Shown here: one piece after another, positions 21,497 to 31,955 of the stretch
Layout of the letters: every line of letters begins with the position of its first letter
How positions within the stretch are numbered: position 1 is the stretch's first letter
Assembly (NCBI GenBank): GCA_963082975.1
Contig: OY720344.1
Coordinates: 85,870,107 to 85,934,106 of the forward strand
From: Labia minor
Lineage: Eukaryota > Arthropoda > Insecta > Dermaptera > Spongiphoridae
Direction of reading: 5' to 3'
Length of the DNA: 64,000 nt
Program-made: the position numbers and the translations under genes
The notes under the pieces: generated by a model
What the model was told of the DNA's origin: nothing
The model's input: only the letters and a program-made list of their open reading frames with translations
The model's database searches: none

Positions 21497-22744
21497 CTTT
21501 AATTATAAAATCTTTCTATCCTATAATAATAATTAAACTTGATGCACGATAACAATCAAATTATGCCTATATAATTAAAAATATTAAAGTTAACAAGATC
21601 ATATCTGCTAGGTGCGTCCAGTAACTAATCAAAATATATTTTAATCAAAATGTATTGAAAAAGAACTGATAGAATTAATTATTTTACGGAATATGAAACT
21701 TGATAAGTTTTTAAAATCCATTTCTAAATAAATTTGTATAATTTGATTCTTTACATGATTTTTCAAATCATATTGGTAGTATTTTATTCAATGATCATTA
21801 CAGTCAACTTTCCAAATTATAAATGTTTACTATATTATACAGAATATTATCCAAACTTGAGAGAGTTATATATATCACGTGTATATAAGTTTAACATAGG
21901 AATCAGCCACTTGTGATTTTGTATTTTCAAAAAGATATTAATTTTTATTAATTAAATATTAGAGCCTGTTTGAGAACCTTGTTCTCTAAACTCTATTTAA
22001 TTATAAACAGAGAACTTTTATTAATTTAATTTAATTAATATGTTTCGTCAGTAGAAATGAACAAAACGGCTCCTTTTCAGAAATTAGTTACAAGCTAAAT
22101 TTGAAGGAGTTTTGGTTAAAAAATTGAACAATTTTCATTTGAAAGTGATAAAGTCGGAAAACAGAGAATGAATCTTAAATCTATAATGAAGAATTTCGCT
22201 CTGATGTAATAACTTTTGAAGAACAAGTATAGATCGTGATTGCTTAAAAGTTTCCCAACTTTAGGCATAGTAAAATGTCTACAAGTTAAATGACATCTTA
22301 AATTGAAATTTGATCTTTTTGGGAAATTTTATCATCCTAATCTTATTTTAATTTTTGAAAAGATTGTAACTGAAAAAAAAACAACTTGGATGAAATTATT
22401 TTGATCTTCAATCTCAAACCGGAGTATTTATATAGATTATTTGATTTTTTTAATTTTAATTAGCATAAAACATTAAAAAAAATATTCCTCCAAGTATTCT
22501 CAAATTAAAATTTGAAAACTATTATTTTCCATTTTCAATTCTTACTATTAGTTTATTTTGTATAAATTTCAATCGTTAATAAAATAATTTTTATTCATTC
22601 ACTCAAGTTCGAATACATTTTTTAAACTTATAGTGGATGATATTTGATATTAATAAAGTTTTTTTCAAATATTCGTTCATTAATTAAATTTTATTAATGA
22701 ATTTTTGTTTTATATAGGAGAATAAAATTTCTCTACTTACTATA
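21386..22744. other. AT-rich DNA with a TA microsatellite
   Basis: A (TA)n run occupies about 21463-21494. No exon, terminal repeat or RNA gene is supported in the rest. Confidence 0.5.
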
Positions 22745-23597
22745 GTACCTGAAACAACGACCTATCGCTCGACCCTTTAACAAATTTATACAATTTATTA
22801 TTATAAACTTTAAAAATTTGAAAATTTTTTAATTATTTATTACAATTATTAAATGGGTTTTCTAAAAATGACCCATCAAAAATTTGTTTCCTAAAATGCA
22901 TCAAATTAATTAAAATAACTTGATTTTCATTTCAAGATGAAAAATATATTTTTCTTGATAAAATATTTGATTCTATATTACTTGTCTATATTTTAATTAA
23001 GAAAGGAGGATTTAAAAGGTGGTTATATTTTTTTCTTTTTATTTATAATAATCAAATATCATTTATATATTTATAAATTATTTATAATTTAATCTAAAAC
23101 ATTTTAATTAATATAATATAATTTATTTAATATTATTAGACTAAATTTATTCAACAATTTATTTGAAATTCCTTTCGTTATAATTATATGTTAACTTCAT
23201 GAATATTTTTTTTTGGGTGGGGGAATGATAAATATATTTCGTAATTTTGTTCTAAAATATTATTAAAATATTTTTAATTTTATTTCGAAAATAAATAAAA
23301 ATTTTTAAGATATAAAAAATTTTAATACAATATCAATTAAAAAAAATTGGCAAGAGACAAATTTCAATATGGATGACGTAATTTGTGACATCATATAAAT
23401 TTACTATTTTAAATTTAGAAAAAACTAATAAAGTTTATTTTTCTTGAGGCTGAAACCAATACAGATCGATTTTTCTTTATAAATATTATCTAAGATGCGA
23501 TTTTCAAAAAAAATCCTTCGAGCGGTTTTATATCTCAAAAATATTCAAATATATTTATATATATATATACAATTTTGGCTAGTATAATAAGATAAGA
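22745..23597 (-). mobile_element. HelL copy, about 853 bp
   Basis: The 5' end TCTTATCTTATTATACTAGC lies at 23597 (reading leftwards). The 3' hairpin GAGCGATAGG with AGGTAC ends at 22745, followed by T. The 5' part shares CAGATCGATTTTTCTTTATA with other copies and the 3' 200 bp match 24580-24770. The two termini may belong to one element or to two overlapping ones. Its 5' end abuts the neighbouring copy's 3' end with no intervening base. Confidence 0.5.
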
Positions 23598-23844
23598 GTA
23601 CCGGGACCCCGAGCCTCGGCTCGGTACTTAAGTTAAAAAAAATGATTCATTATTATTGGGTTTGGCTGGTAATATTAATACCTGGGACACCGAGCTGTCG
23701 CTCGACCCTTTAAAAAATATTAATCTACAATTAATTATTTATTACAATTATTAAATGTTGCATCATTGCATCAATCTGATTAAAATGAATTGAACTGGGG
23801 TCCTCAATAATACAAACAAACAATTTTAGCTAGCATAATAAGAT
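23598..23844 (-). mobile_element. Minimal HelL copy, 247 bp, with double 3' end
   Basis: The 5' end TCTTATTATGCTAGCTAAAA is at 23844. The inner 3' module is at 23679-23714 and the outer 3' module (CCGAGCCGAGGCTCGG then GGTCCCGGTAC) ends at 23598. Only about 30 bp of 5' sequence and about 215 bp of 3' sequence remain, which makes this a good definition of the minimum ends. It is followed head-to-tail by the next copy. Confidence 0.6.
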
Positions 23845-24374
23845 TAATCCAAGTAATATCGTCTATTTCTATTCGACACTATTTTCAGTTATGAAATGAA
23901 CAGTCAGTAGAGAGTAAAAAAATTGTAATTGAAGACCGTTGTTTTTAAAAATAATTAAATTATTTTATAGATTATAAAATAAAAATTATTGTATTAACAT
24001 TAAAAATATTGAAATAAAAAAATAATAGTTTGATTTAATAAACTAAAATATTATAAACATTTTTAATGTGAATTTCTCAGGGAGGTAGGGAGCCCAATTC
24101 ATTTAACCATCCATGTTGTATAAGGAATCTTAATTTCTTAACACTCCGTTTTTTCAAATTTAAAATAGAGGGAGAGAAAGAGTTTCAATTATATTCGAAT
24201 AGTCTATATATTCTATATATGAGTATTTTTTTTTTCTGAATTTAATACCAAGTTGATTTTCAAAATTTTCTATTCTTTATGCATATGATTGATTACATGT
24301 GTTAAAATTTAAACAAATTCAAATATTCTAATTTATAAATTTATATAAAATTTAATATTATTTTTTCGAGACTA

Positions 24375-24470
24375 ATGGCAAATACCGGTGGCCCTAGTCA
24401 GAGCAAGAGAAGACTCCTTTTGGTAGCGGCCCAGTCGATGATGTTATATGGATCGGAGATTTGGGCTTTA
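24375..24470 (+). pseudogene. LINE reverse transcriptase fragment, R1-like
   Basis: It translates as NTGGPSQSKRRLLLVAAQSM followed by MLYGSEIWAL. This resembles the segment just after the RT domain of R1-type LINEs (NIGGPR..RRRLL..V..S..LYG..IW). It is under 100 bp with no flanking coding. Confidence 0.6.
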
Positions 24471-24579
24471 CAACTATATTTTAAGTGAAAAAATGATTTC
24501 TTGGTTATATAAAAATTAAAATATGATTCTTTATATCTTTATTATACAGAAAAGTAGGCGTGTTAATATAAAAAATATA

Positions 24580-24770
24580 TACCTGGGACACCGAACTATC
24601 ACTCGACCCTTTAACCAATTTATACAATTTATTTTTATATACTTTAAAAATTTTACAATTTTTTAATTATTTATTATAATTGTTAAATGGGATTTCTAAA
24701 AATGACCCATTAAAAATTTGTTTCCTAAAATGTTTCAAATTAATTAAAATAAATTGTATAAATGTTCATT
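24580..24770 (-). mobile_element. HelL 3'-end copy
   Basis: The 3' end is TTCGGTGTCCCAGGTA at 24580. The stretch to 24770 is about 90% similar to 22745-22930 (shared TGACCCAT, ATTTGTTTCCTAAAATG). No 5' end is identifiable here. Confidence 0.55.
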
Positions 24771-25115
24771 TATAAAATCTATATATCTGTGAGTTTGTTT
24801 TTCGATTTTTTAAATTTTGATTTTGGATTCGATTAGAGCTTAAAATGTGTAAATGTAAAGTGGTCTTGGTTTTTTTAAAATTCGTTTGGGAACATGGTCA
24901 AATCGGCAGTCAAAGTTGAAAATTCCCCATATATTATAACTACTGTAATTAGTATTATTATAATGTAAAATTATAAAGAAAAAATGTTTAGACATTATTA
25001 TAGACATTTTCATTCTGTAAATTAAATAATTTTATTTCATTTAAATAAATATCTATTTTTAAATATTTTTTTCTCTCTACATTATTTATCTAATTCTCAC
25101 AATATATTAAGATCA

Positions 25116-26068
25116 TACCGGGACCCCGAGCCTCGGCTCTGTAATTAAGTTAAAAAAAAAAAATTCATTATTATTGATAAATATATATCGTAATTTATAA
25201 TTATAAAATATTATTAAAATATATATTTTTAATTTTATTTCGAAATTAAATAAAAAATTTTAAAATATTTTAAATATAAAAAAAATATATATTTTTAATT
25301 TTATTTCGAAATTAAATAAAAAATTTTAAAATATTTTAAATATAAAAAAAATATTAATACAATATTCTTTAAAAAAAGGCGGGAGTCAAATTTCAATATA
25401 AATGTCATTTGTGATGTCATCAATATATAAATTAATAATAAATAATATTAATAAATATTAAATTTAATAAAAGAACAATGAATAAATAAATATAAAATAG
25501 TAATTTATTAAAATGTAAACAATAGATAAAAAGAAAAAAAATAACAAATTCATTATTTTCATTTTCATTTTTAAATAACGATTCACCCGGCGAGTTTCGA
25601 ACCGACGAAATCCACTCGTTAAAACATCTCTCTAGCCACTGTACTATATATGTTTAGATAAAAAATTGTCATTTTTTTACTGTCTTAGCAGGCAGATTTG
25701 ATGTTTTTTATTTATTTTTTTTTTTTTTTGAGAGAGATTAATAAATATCTATATATATTTTATTAAAAATAAATATTTTTAATTTTATTTCGAAATTAAA
25801 TAATAAATTTTAAAATATTTTAAATAAAAAAAAATATTAATACAAATAAAAATGGAGGCCAATTTTGACGTTTTCCATATATAATTTTCAATTAAGAAAT
25901 TAATAATGAAGCTGAATGTTTCAAGAGATATCATCAATAAAACTTAATTTTTCTTTATAAATACTATATCTAGTGTAAATTTGAAAAAAATCGTTAGAGC
26001 GGTTTTTGAGAACCAATATATATAGATAGATAGATATATACAATTTTAGCTAGCATAATAAGATAAGA
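25116..26068 (-). mobile_element. HelL copy with tRNA-like block, about 950 bp
   Basis: The 5' end TCTTATCTTATTATGCTAGC is at 26068. The tRNA-like block lies at 25575-25650, with a B box intact on the minus strand (GGTTCGAAACT). The 3' hairpin module (CCGAGGCTCGGGGTCCCGGTA) ends at 25116. The 5' 400 bp closely match 648-1000 and 27340-27691. A 66-bp tandem duplication lies inside. Whether both ends belong to one insertion is uncertain. Confidence 0.5.
25216..25350 (+). repeat. Tandem duplication of a 66-bp unit
   Basis: TATATTTTTAATTTTATTTC followed by GAAATTAAATAAAAAATTTT occurs twice, starting near 25216 and 25282, nearly identical. A third, diverged version occurs at about 25770-25830. 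Confidence 0.75.
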
Positions 26069-27104
26069 TTAATTTATATAATAAATATATTTCGTAATTT
26101 GATTCTAAAATATTATTAAAATAAATATTTTTTATTCATAAAACTAACTTATACTTACATATCAAAAACAGCCTTTCTGGGAAATTGCAAAATGTGTTTA
26201 TTTTTTTATATAAATAATGATCAAGGAAATTACACTAAAAATTAAAAAAATTATTAGCTATAAGAATATAATAAGTATGAAAATATACTTTGAATTTATT
26301 TTGAATAAGATATTCTTTATCATTTTAAATGAATGTTTTAAATCATTTTAATAAATGTTTTAAATCATTTTAAATAAATGATTTTAAATGAATGAATGGA
26401 TGAAAATTCAAATTTTATATATAGTTTTTTATATATGTTTATTTATTCACAAAAATTTAATTGACATAATTATCAAATAATTGACATAATTATCAAAAAA
26501 TAATAAAAGTTGTTACCTAGCTAAAGAGAGAGTAATAGAAATTGTTACCTGCAGGTAGACTTGTGAGACAGATAAGAGAATATACGTATTCCGAAAACAC
26601 TGTTAATTAAAATGTAATAACTATTAACAATTAATAAAGTAGAAATAATTTCCCAACAAATATTTCACTTTTAGTTTAACAAAAAATCAAAAAAACAATA
26701 TTTTGCAGAATAAAAACGAAACAAAAAACAAATATGAATATAATATAAATATTTTTTTAATTTTATTTTTAGAATAAATATTGTAATATATATAAATATA
26801 AATATAAATATAAAAATGCTTGTTTTTTATGCTTATATATATTGGATATATTGGATGTATTATGATACTGAGCACATGGCAAAGACTTTCTAAAAATAAT
26901 TGTTTTAAAAAAAAAACGCAGGGAAAACCCAGAGATATGCCTCTTCGTTACCCCAATAGAGAGAGAGGGGTGGACAATTTTGCCAAGTGTCAGAGGAGGG
27001 GATGATTGGCTTCGACATATTTTGAAAATTCTCAACAACTACACAATATACCAACTGTGGTCGACAATTGGTAATTAATAATTAATTATAAATTGCAATT
27101 GCTA
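26069..27104. other. AT-rich DNA with short direct repeats
   Basis: Small direct repeats include TTGACATAATTATCAAA twice (26460-26500) and AAATGTTTTAAATCATTTTA twice (26330-26375). The overlapping open frames on both strands at 26687-27038 resemble no known protein. I see no gene. Confidence 0.45.
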
Positions 27105-27691
27105 AAATATAAATTAAAGTTCTTTTAATTTATATTTCTATTTTTACGGTACCTTTCAATTATTCTATTTCATCTTAATTTAATAAAATAATATTAATAA
27201 ATATATTAAATAATATTTTATTGAAAAAATATTAAAAATTATAAAACTATCTAAAACTTAATTAATAAAAGAACAATGAATAAATAAATTAAAAAGTAAA
27301 CAATAGATAAAAAGAAAAAAAAATAACAAAATCATTATTTTCATTTTTAAATAACGATTCACCCGGCGAGTTTCGAACCGACGAAATCCACTCGTTAAAA
27401 CATCAGTCCAACCGCTGGACTATATGTATTTAGATAAAAAATTGTCATTTTTTTACTGTCTTAGCAGGCAGTATTAAAAATTTTGACGTTTTCCATATAA
27501 TATATAATTTTCAATTAAGAAATTAATAATGAAGCTGTATGTTTCAAGAGATATCATCAATAAAACTTAATTTTTCTTTATAAATACTATATCTAGTGTG
27601 AATTTGAAAAAAATCGTTAGAGCGGTTTTTGAGAACCATGATATATAGATAAATACATATATACAATTTTAGCTAGCATAATAAGATAAGA
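27105..27691 (-). mobile_element. HelL copy with tRNA-like block
   Basis: The 5' end TCTTATCTTATTATGCTAGC is at 27691, with T to its right. It matches 648-1200 in inverse orientation, including the tRNA-like block (27355-27430) with A box CCAGCGGTTGG and B box GGTTCGAAACT. The left limit is uncertain. The autonomous hAT is inserted 22 bp beyond its 5' end. Confidence 0.55.
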
Positions 27692-28015
27692 TTTAGAAGG
27701 ATATAACTTTGTCTTCTAATGCAGTGCTCCGCAACCGGTGTGCCGCAGCTGAAACACAGGTGTGCCGCCGCTTGAAATTACACAACATATTTATTTTAAT
27801 GCAATGTACTCTAATACAAATTTACAATTTATAAAAACGAATTGTATATACTTACTATATTTCAATGCAAAACCATCAATAAAATAACAATTGTTTAGCA
27901 CTTGCTATAATGTATTCACACAATAGAAGAAATGGATGTCAATAGAAGTAAATAGAAGATGGACTCTGTAGTCTGGGTCGTACTGAAAACTTTACATTTT
28001 CAATCATAAATACAA

Positions 28016-28640
28016 GTACCGGGACCCCGAGCCTTGGCTCGGTACTTAAGTTAAAAAATGATTCATTATTATTAGATTTGGCTGGTAATATTAATACCTG
28101 AGACACCGAGCTCTCGCTCTACCCTTTAAAATATATTGATATACAATTCTTTAATTATTTATTACAATTATTAAATGTTACACATTTGCATCAATCTGAT
28201 TAAAATGAATGAACTTGTGCTCCTCAATAATACATAAATATATAATATATATATATATATTTTTTTCTTTAGTGTTTTTTTGAAAAACTGTTTAGCCCCA
28301 AGTGGTTATAAAACAAACTAAAGACAAAAAAAAGTGCTTTGCAGCTTTTCGAAATTAAAAAAGCAAAATTGGCAGTCGTGGGACTGGCCGACAGAAGTGA
28401 AAACTTCTGCGTAAGAAATTTTAAAACGAAATTCGCGCTATTTCACAAGAAAGATGAATTTCATATGCATGTATATATGTATATACATATATAATTTATA
28501 TATTATTTTAAACATACATTTTAAACAAATTTGTAACTTATATTTATATATATATACAACTTTGTTTAAAATATTGCAATACGAACTGTTTTATAAATTG
28601 TAATCTCTAACATAAAATATATATTTATTATATTATATTG
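28016..28640 (-). mobile_element. HelL copy nested in the hAT 5' region
   Basis: It is an inverse copy of 1660-2239, including the double 3' terminus (inner module 28095-28130, outer ending 28016) and landmarks GGCCAGTCCCACGACTGCCA and GAAGTTTTCACTTCTG. The 5' limit lies near 28640, where similarity ends in the shared TAACATAAAATATATATTTA. It inserted after the hAT formed and lies about 120 bp before the transposase start. Confidence 0.6.
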
Positions 28641-28760
28641 TCAGTGTTAGATACGAATTTCTACTGGACACATACACCCCTATAAATTAAATCGCAGAAG
28701 TTTATAAATTAACCATTCGTGTTTGTTATTAACGTGATTTATTTTTGTGCCCATTTCAAT

Positions 28761-30617
28761 ATGGATAAATTTTTATTTGGAAAACAATCTACTTCTCGGG
28801 CAGAAGATGATGAACCTTGCACAAGCAGTATTGCTAAGAAAAGAAAGATTGTGAATAGAAAATACTTCGAAGACTACATTCGTTATGGCTTTTATTGGTG
28901 CGGCGATGAAGCGGCTCCGAAACCATTATGTGTAATTTGCAACGAACAATTAACAAACGACTCAATGGTGCCCAGTAAACTAAATCGCCATCTAACTTCA
29001 AAACATCCGAATTGTGCTAAAAAGGATATATCATATTTTCAAAGGTTTTTGGCTCAAAATTTAAAACAAAAAAAATTTATGATGTCGACCGTATCTGTTT
29101 CCGATAAAGCATTAGAAGCTAGCTATTACATTGCAAGATTAATAGCTCGTGAAAAGAAACCTCATACTATTGGAGAAAAACTTATTAAACCAGCATGTAT
29201 GGAAATTGTGCGAGTTATGCTTGGACCTAAAGAGGTTCAGGAAGTGAGTAAGGTTTCACTGTCAGCTGAAACTATTAAAAGACATATTGGCGACATGTCA
29301 ACAGATATTTTGAACACGCTTATTTTGAAATTGATCGCAGCTAACAATTTTGCTCTTCAAATTGACGAGTCAACGGATATTAAAAATCAAGCACAATTAA
29401 TTGCAATTGTACGTTTTGTTGGCGAAGATTGCATAAAAGAAAATTTTTTATTTTGTAAAAAACTTGCCGAACGAACTACTGGAGAGGATATTTTTCGAGT
29501 AACTGATGATTTCTTCAAAATACATAATCTACAATGGAGTAACTGCATGAGTATTTGTACTGATGGCGCCGCAGCAATGACTGGTAACATAAAGGGTTTT
29601 GTTGCCTTTGTAAAACAACAAAATCCGGCAATACAATTTACACATTGCTGCATACATCGGGAAGTATTGATGGTGAAGAATTTACCAGAACAACTTTTAA
29701 AAACTATGAATGAATGCATCAAAATTATAAATTTTATTAAATTAAGAGCTTTAAATACAAGAATTTTCGAAATGCTTTGTGAAGAAATGGGTTCAGAACA
29801 TAAATCTTTATTATTTTATACTGAAGTACGTTGGTTATCCCGAGGAAAAGTGTTGACTAGATTGTTTGAACTTCGCTGTGAAGTGCATCAGTTTTTACTA
29901 AGTCAAAATATGCCCGAACTCGGCCAGCACTTCGAAGATAACAGTTGGATCGCCAAACTTGCATATATGGCTGACATTTTCGACCATCTTAATGAACTTA
30001 ATAGAAAAATGCAAGGTCCGAATGAAAACTTATTAACCTGTTCCGACAAATTGCAAGGGTTCAAAAATAAACTGGAACTTTGGCAGAATGAACTAAGTAA
30101 CAACTCTTTAGAAATGTTTCAAAGGGTTCATAATACAATAATTGAAAATAGGCAATTAATTATCGATCTGGCCCAATCCCATTTAACAACACTGGAAAAT
30201 AAATTCGACTACTATTTTCATTCGATTAAAAGTGAAGAATATGATTGGATTCGCAATCCTTTTGCAACTAATGCAAAAAAATCTGTTTATGCATTTTCTC
30301 TTAAATTTAAAGAAGAGTTTATTGAACTGAGTAACGACGGGACGTTAAAACTTACTTTTGGAGAAGTTCCATTGGATGTTTTCTGGATTTCGGCTAAGAA
30401 TGAATATCCTCAAATTTCAAAACAGGCTATTTCAATTTTAATCCCCTTTTCAACGACATATTCATGCGAACAAAGCTTTTCGACACTTCTTTTAATTAAA
30501 AATGATAAGCGGTCTTGCTTAAAAAATCTCGATCAAGAACTTCGAGTTGCACTATCAAATATCGAGCCCAATATAAAATACTTGTGTTCCTTGAAACAAG
30601 CTCAAGTATCACATTAA
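28761..30617 (+). CDS. hAT transposase with BED zinc finger (ZBED5-like)
   Basis: The product would bind the hAT TIRs and catalyse cut-and-paste transposition in the nucleus. The frame is open from 28719 (632 aa), but the start at 28761 (MDKFLFGKQSTSRAEDDEP, 618 aa) is better: the upstream 14 residues are hydrophobic and unlike the family. Numbering from 28719: a basic KKRK (40-43), BED-type finger with C71, C74, H91, H96, the first catalytic aspartate in LQIDESTD (D216), the second in CTDGAAAMTG (D282), the RW motif in YTEVRWLSRG, and the C-terminal dimerisation motif SCEQSFS, LDQELRVALSNIEPNIKYL. The length is normal for the ZBED5/SCAND3-like lineage. No frameshift or stop is present. Host domestication is possible but less likely given the intact TIRs. 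Confidence 0.93.
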   Translation: MDKFLFGKQSTSRAEDDEPCTSSIAKKRKIVNRKYFEDYIRYGFYWCGDEAAPKPLCVICNEQLTNDSMVPSKLNRHLTSKHPNCAKKDISYFQRFLAQNLKQKKFMMSTVSVSDKALEASYYIARLIAREKKPHTIGEKLIKPACMEIVRVMLGPKEVQEVSKVSLSAETIKRHIGDMSTDILNTLILKLIAANNFALQIDESTDIKNQAQLIAIVRFVGEDCIKENFLFCKKLAERTTGEDIFRVTDDFFKIHNLQWSNCMSICTDGAAAMTGNIKGFVAFVKQQNPAIQFTHCCIHREVLMVKNLPEQLLKTMNECIKIINFIKLRALNTRIFEMLCEEMGSEHKSLLFYTEVRWLSRGKVLTRLFELRCEVHQFLLSQNMPELGQHFEDNSWIAKLAYMADIFDHLNELNRKMQGPNENLLTCSDKLQGFKNKLELWQNELSNNSLEMFQRVHNTIIENRQLIIDLAQSHLTTLENKFDYYFHSIKSEEYDWIRNPFATNAKKSVYAFSLKFKEEFIELSNDGTLKLTFGEVPLDVFWISAKNEYPQISKQAISILIPFSTTYSCEQSFSTLLLIKNDKRSCLKNLDQELRVALSNIEPNIKYLCSLKQAQVSH

Positions 30618-30860
30618 TTACCCTTTTTGCCTATTTTTTTGTATTATTGTAGTTTTGTAATTAATTATATATGTTATGTACATATAATACCGTAAATATG
30701 TAAAATAAAACGAATTAAAATATTAATTAATGTATTATTTTCTGATGTGTATACGTGTTGTTTTATTATATTTATACCTATTAAATTTGGTGTACCGTGA
30801 AAACCAGAAAAAGCTTTTGGTGTGCCACGAATAAAAAAACGTTGCGGAGCACTGTTCTAA

Positions 30861-30915
30861 TGGCTAAGTTGGTAGAGTGTTTTTTATTACTTGTGTCTAA
30901 TTTCAACCAGACAAA
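30861..30915 (+). other. tRNA-like remnant at the hAT insertion site
   Basis: TGGCTAAGTTGG (30861-30872) is a perfect A-box match and continues TAGAGTG as in tRNAs. Joined to the left flank across the hAT, the local sequence has CTTTGTCT (27706 onward) and AGACAAAG (30909-30916) as perfect complements, like an acceptor stem. However, extra bases separate that stem from the A box and the T arm is poor. A tRNA-derived SINE head or tRNA pseudogene is more likely than a gene. Confidence 0.35.
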
Positions 30916-30916
30916 G

Positions 30917-31637
30917 AAACATCAATAGAGCTAGTAATATGTAAGTATATATATATATATATATTTAAAGTACTTTTAATAAAACTCTTTTATTTAATTT
31001 TTTTATCTCAGATAACTAGATTGTATTGTTATAAATTTCTTTTTTTTCATTTTACAAATGAATTTATGTAACTATGAGGAAATGTGTCTATAATAACAGA
31101 TAATTAAATCTTTTCACGTCTCTCTGCTCTTTTATCTTTTATTTGATCCTCTTCAATTAATGGATTGACTAGTTTCTCTCCAATTAAACATAAGAGTTAG
31201 AGAGAAAGAGAGAGAGAGAGGAGAAAGGGAATGGGATGTGATTGGGATGAAAAGGACCATCAAACAAAGTTCAATGCATATCTCTCTTTTGATCTTATTA
31301 TAAAACACGTATCTCTCTCTTTATCGTTGTACATTAAAATGTTCCCAAGTTCATTTCACTCAAAATCATTCTATTTTACCTTCTCTCTTTCTTGCAATCA
31401 ATTATATCTTAGATTAATTTAACATTTAATAGGATTATCAATTTCCTAAACAATCACTGACATGATATAAATTGCAATGTTTAATACTTGTATTCATTTA
31501 AAAAGATTATTAACATAAATGACTCAATTAATCTTAAAATACCTGTATCATTTGAATGATAATCATTGATTGAAATACCGAATATAGAAAATTTATTTAA
31601 TAAGCTTACAAGGGTTCTTTATTATTATTTTTTGCAG
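30917..31637. other. AT-rich DNA with CT-rich stretches
   Basis: GAGA and CTCT runs occur at 31190-31225 and 31290-31320. The open frame at 31231-31422 resembles no known protein. Nothing is supported as a gene. Confidence 0.45.
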
Positions 31638-31722
31638 GGACATCCTCCGAGTGAATCCACCGAATTTGAAATTTATTTTGATATTTGCTCAAACTACATA
31701 ATTAATTCTGATAAGTTGATCG
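31638..31722 (+). CDS. Possible small coding exon
   Basis: The segment is bounded by a good acceptor (TTATTTTTTGCAG) and a GT donor (GATCG|GTAATT). It is less AT-rich than its flanks and translates as GHPPSESTEFEIYFDICSNY followed by IINSDKLI, phase 0 to phase 1. I do not recognise the peptide. It lies 11 kb upstream of the receptor exons on the same strand, so it could encode part of the receptor's extracellular N-terminus. Phase does not allow direct joining to 42859, so another exon would be needed. It may also be chance or belong to another gene. Confidence 0.3.
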
Positions 31723-31955
31723 GTAATTTTAAAATTTATTTTTGCTACTTTCCCTGTTTATGATAAATTTATTCGAATTAATATAATTGTCACAATATAG
31801 TAGCTGAATACCAATTGCGAATTGCCGTTTTACTATTATTAAATACTTGAAAATTGTATATTTATATTCATTTAAATTGTATAAGACATGTATATTGTTC
31901 TATGCGATGATAATAGAGTGCGAACGTTCAGTTTACTTCGGAGCCTCACGTAAGA

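Larger units (their letters stand above)
27722..30854 (+). mobile_element. Complete hAT transposon, 3133 bp
   Basis: Perfect 14-bp TIRs (CAGTGCTCCGCAAC at 27722, complement ending 30854) are flanked by the perfect 8-bp duplication TTCTAATG (27714-27721 and 30855-30862). The TIR-proximal sequence GGTGTGCC is also mirrored at the right end (GGTGTGCCACG). One uninterrupted transposase gene (28761-30617) fills the right two-thirds. A HelL copy (28016-28640) sits in the 5' untranslated part. With both ends and the frame intact this copy could be active or was recently. Confidence 0.95.

Noticed and set aside
29387-30103. Minus-strand frames inside the hAT transposase
   Set aside because: Shadows of the 618-aa transposase frame.
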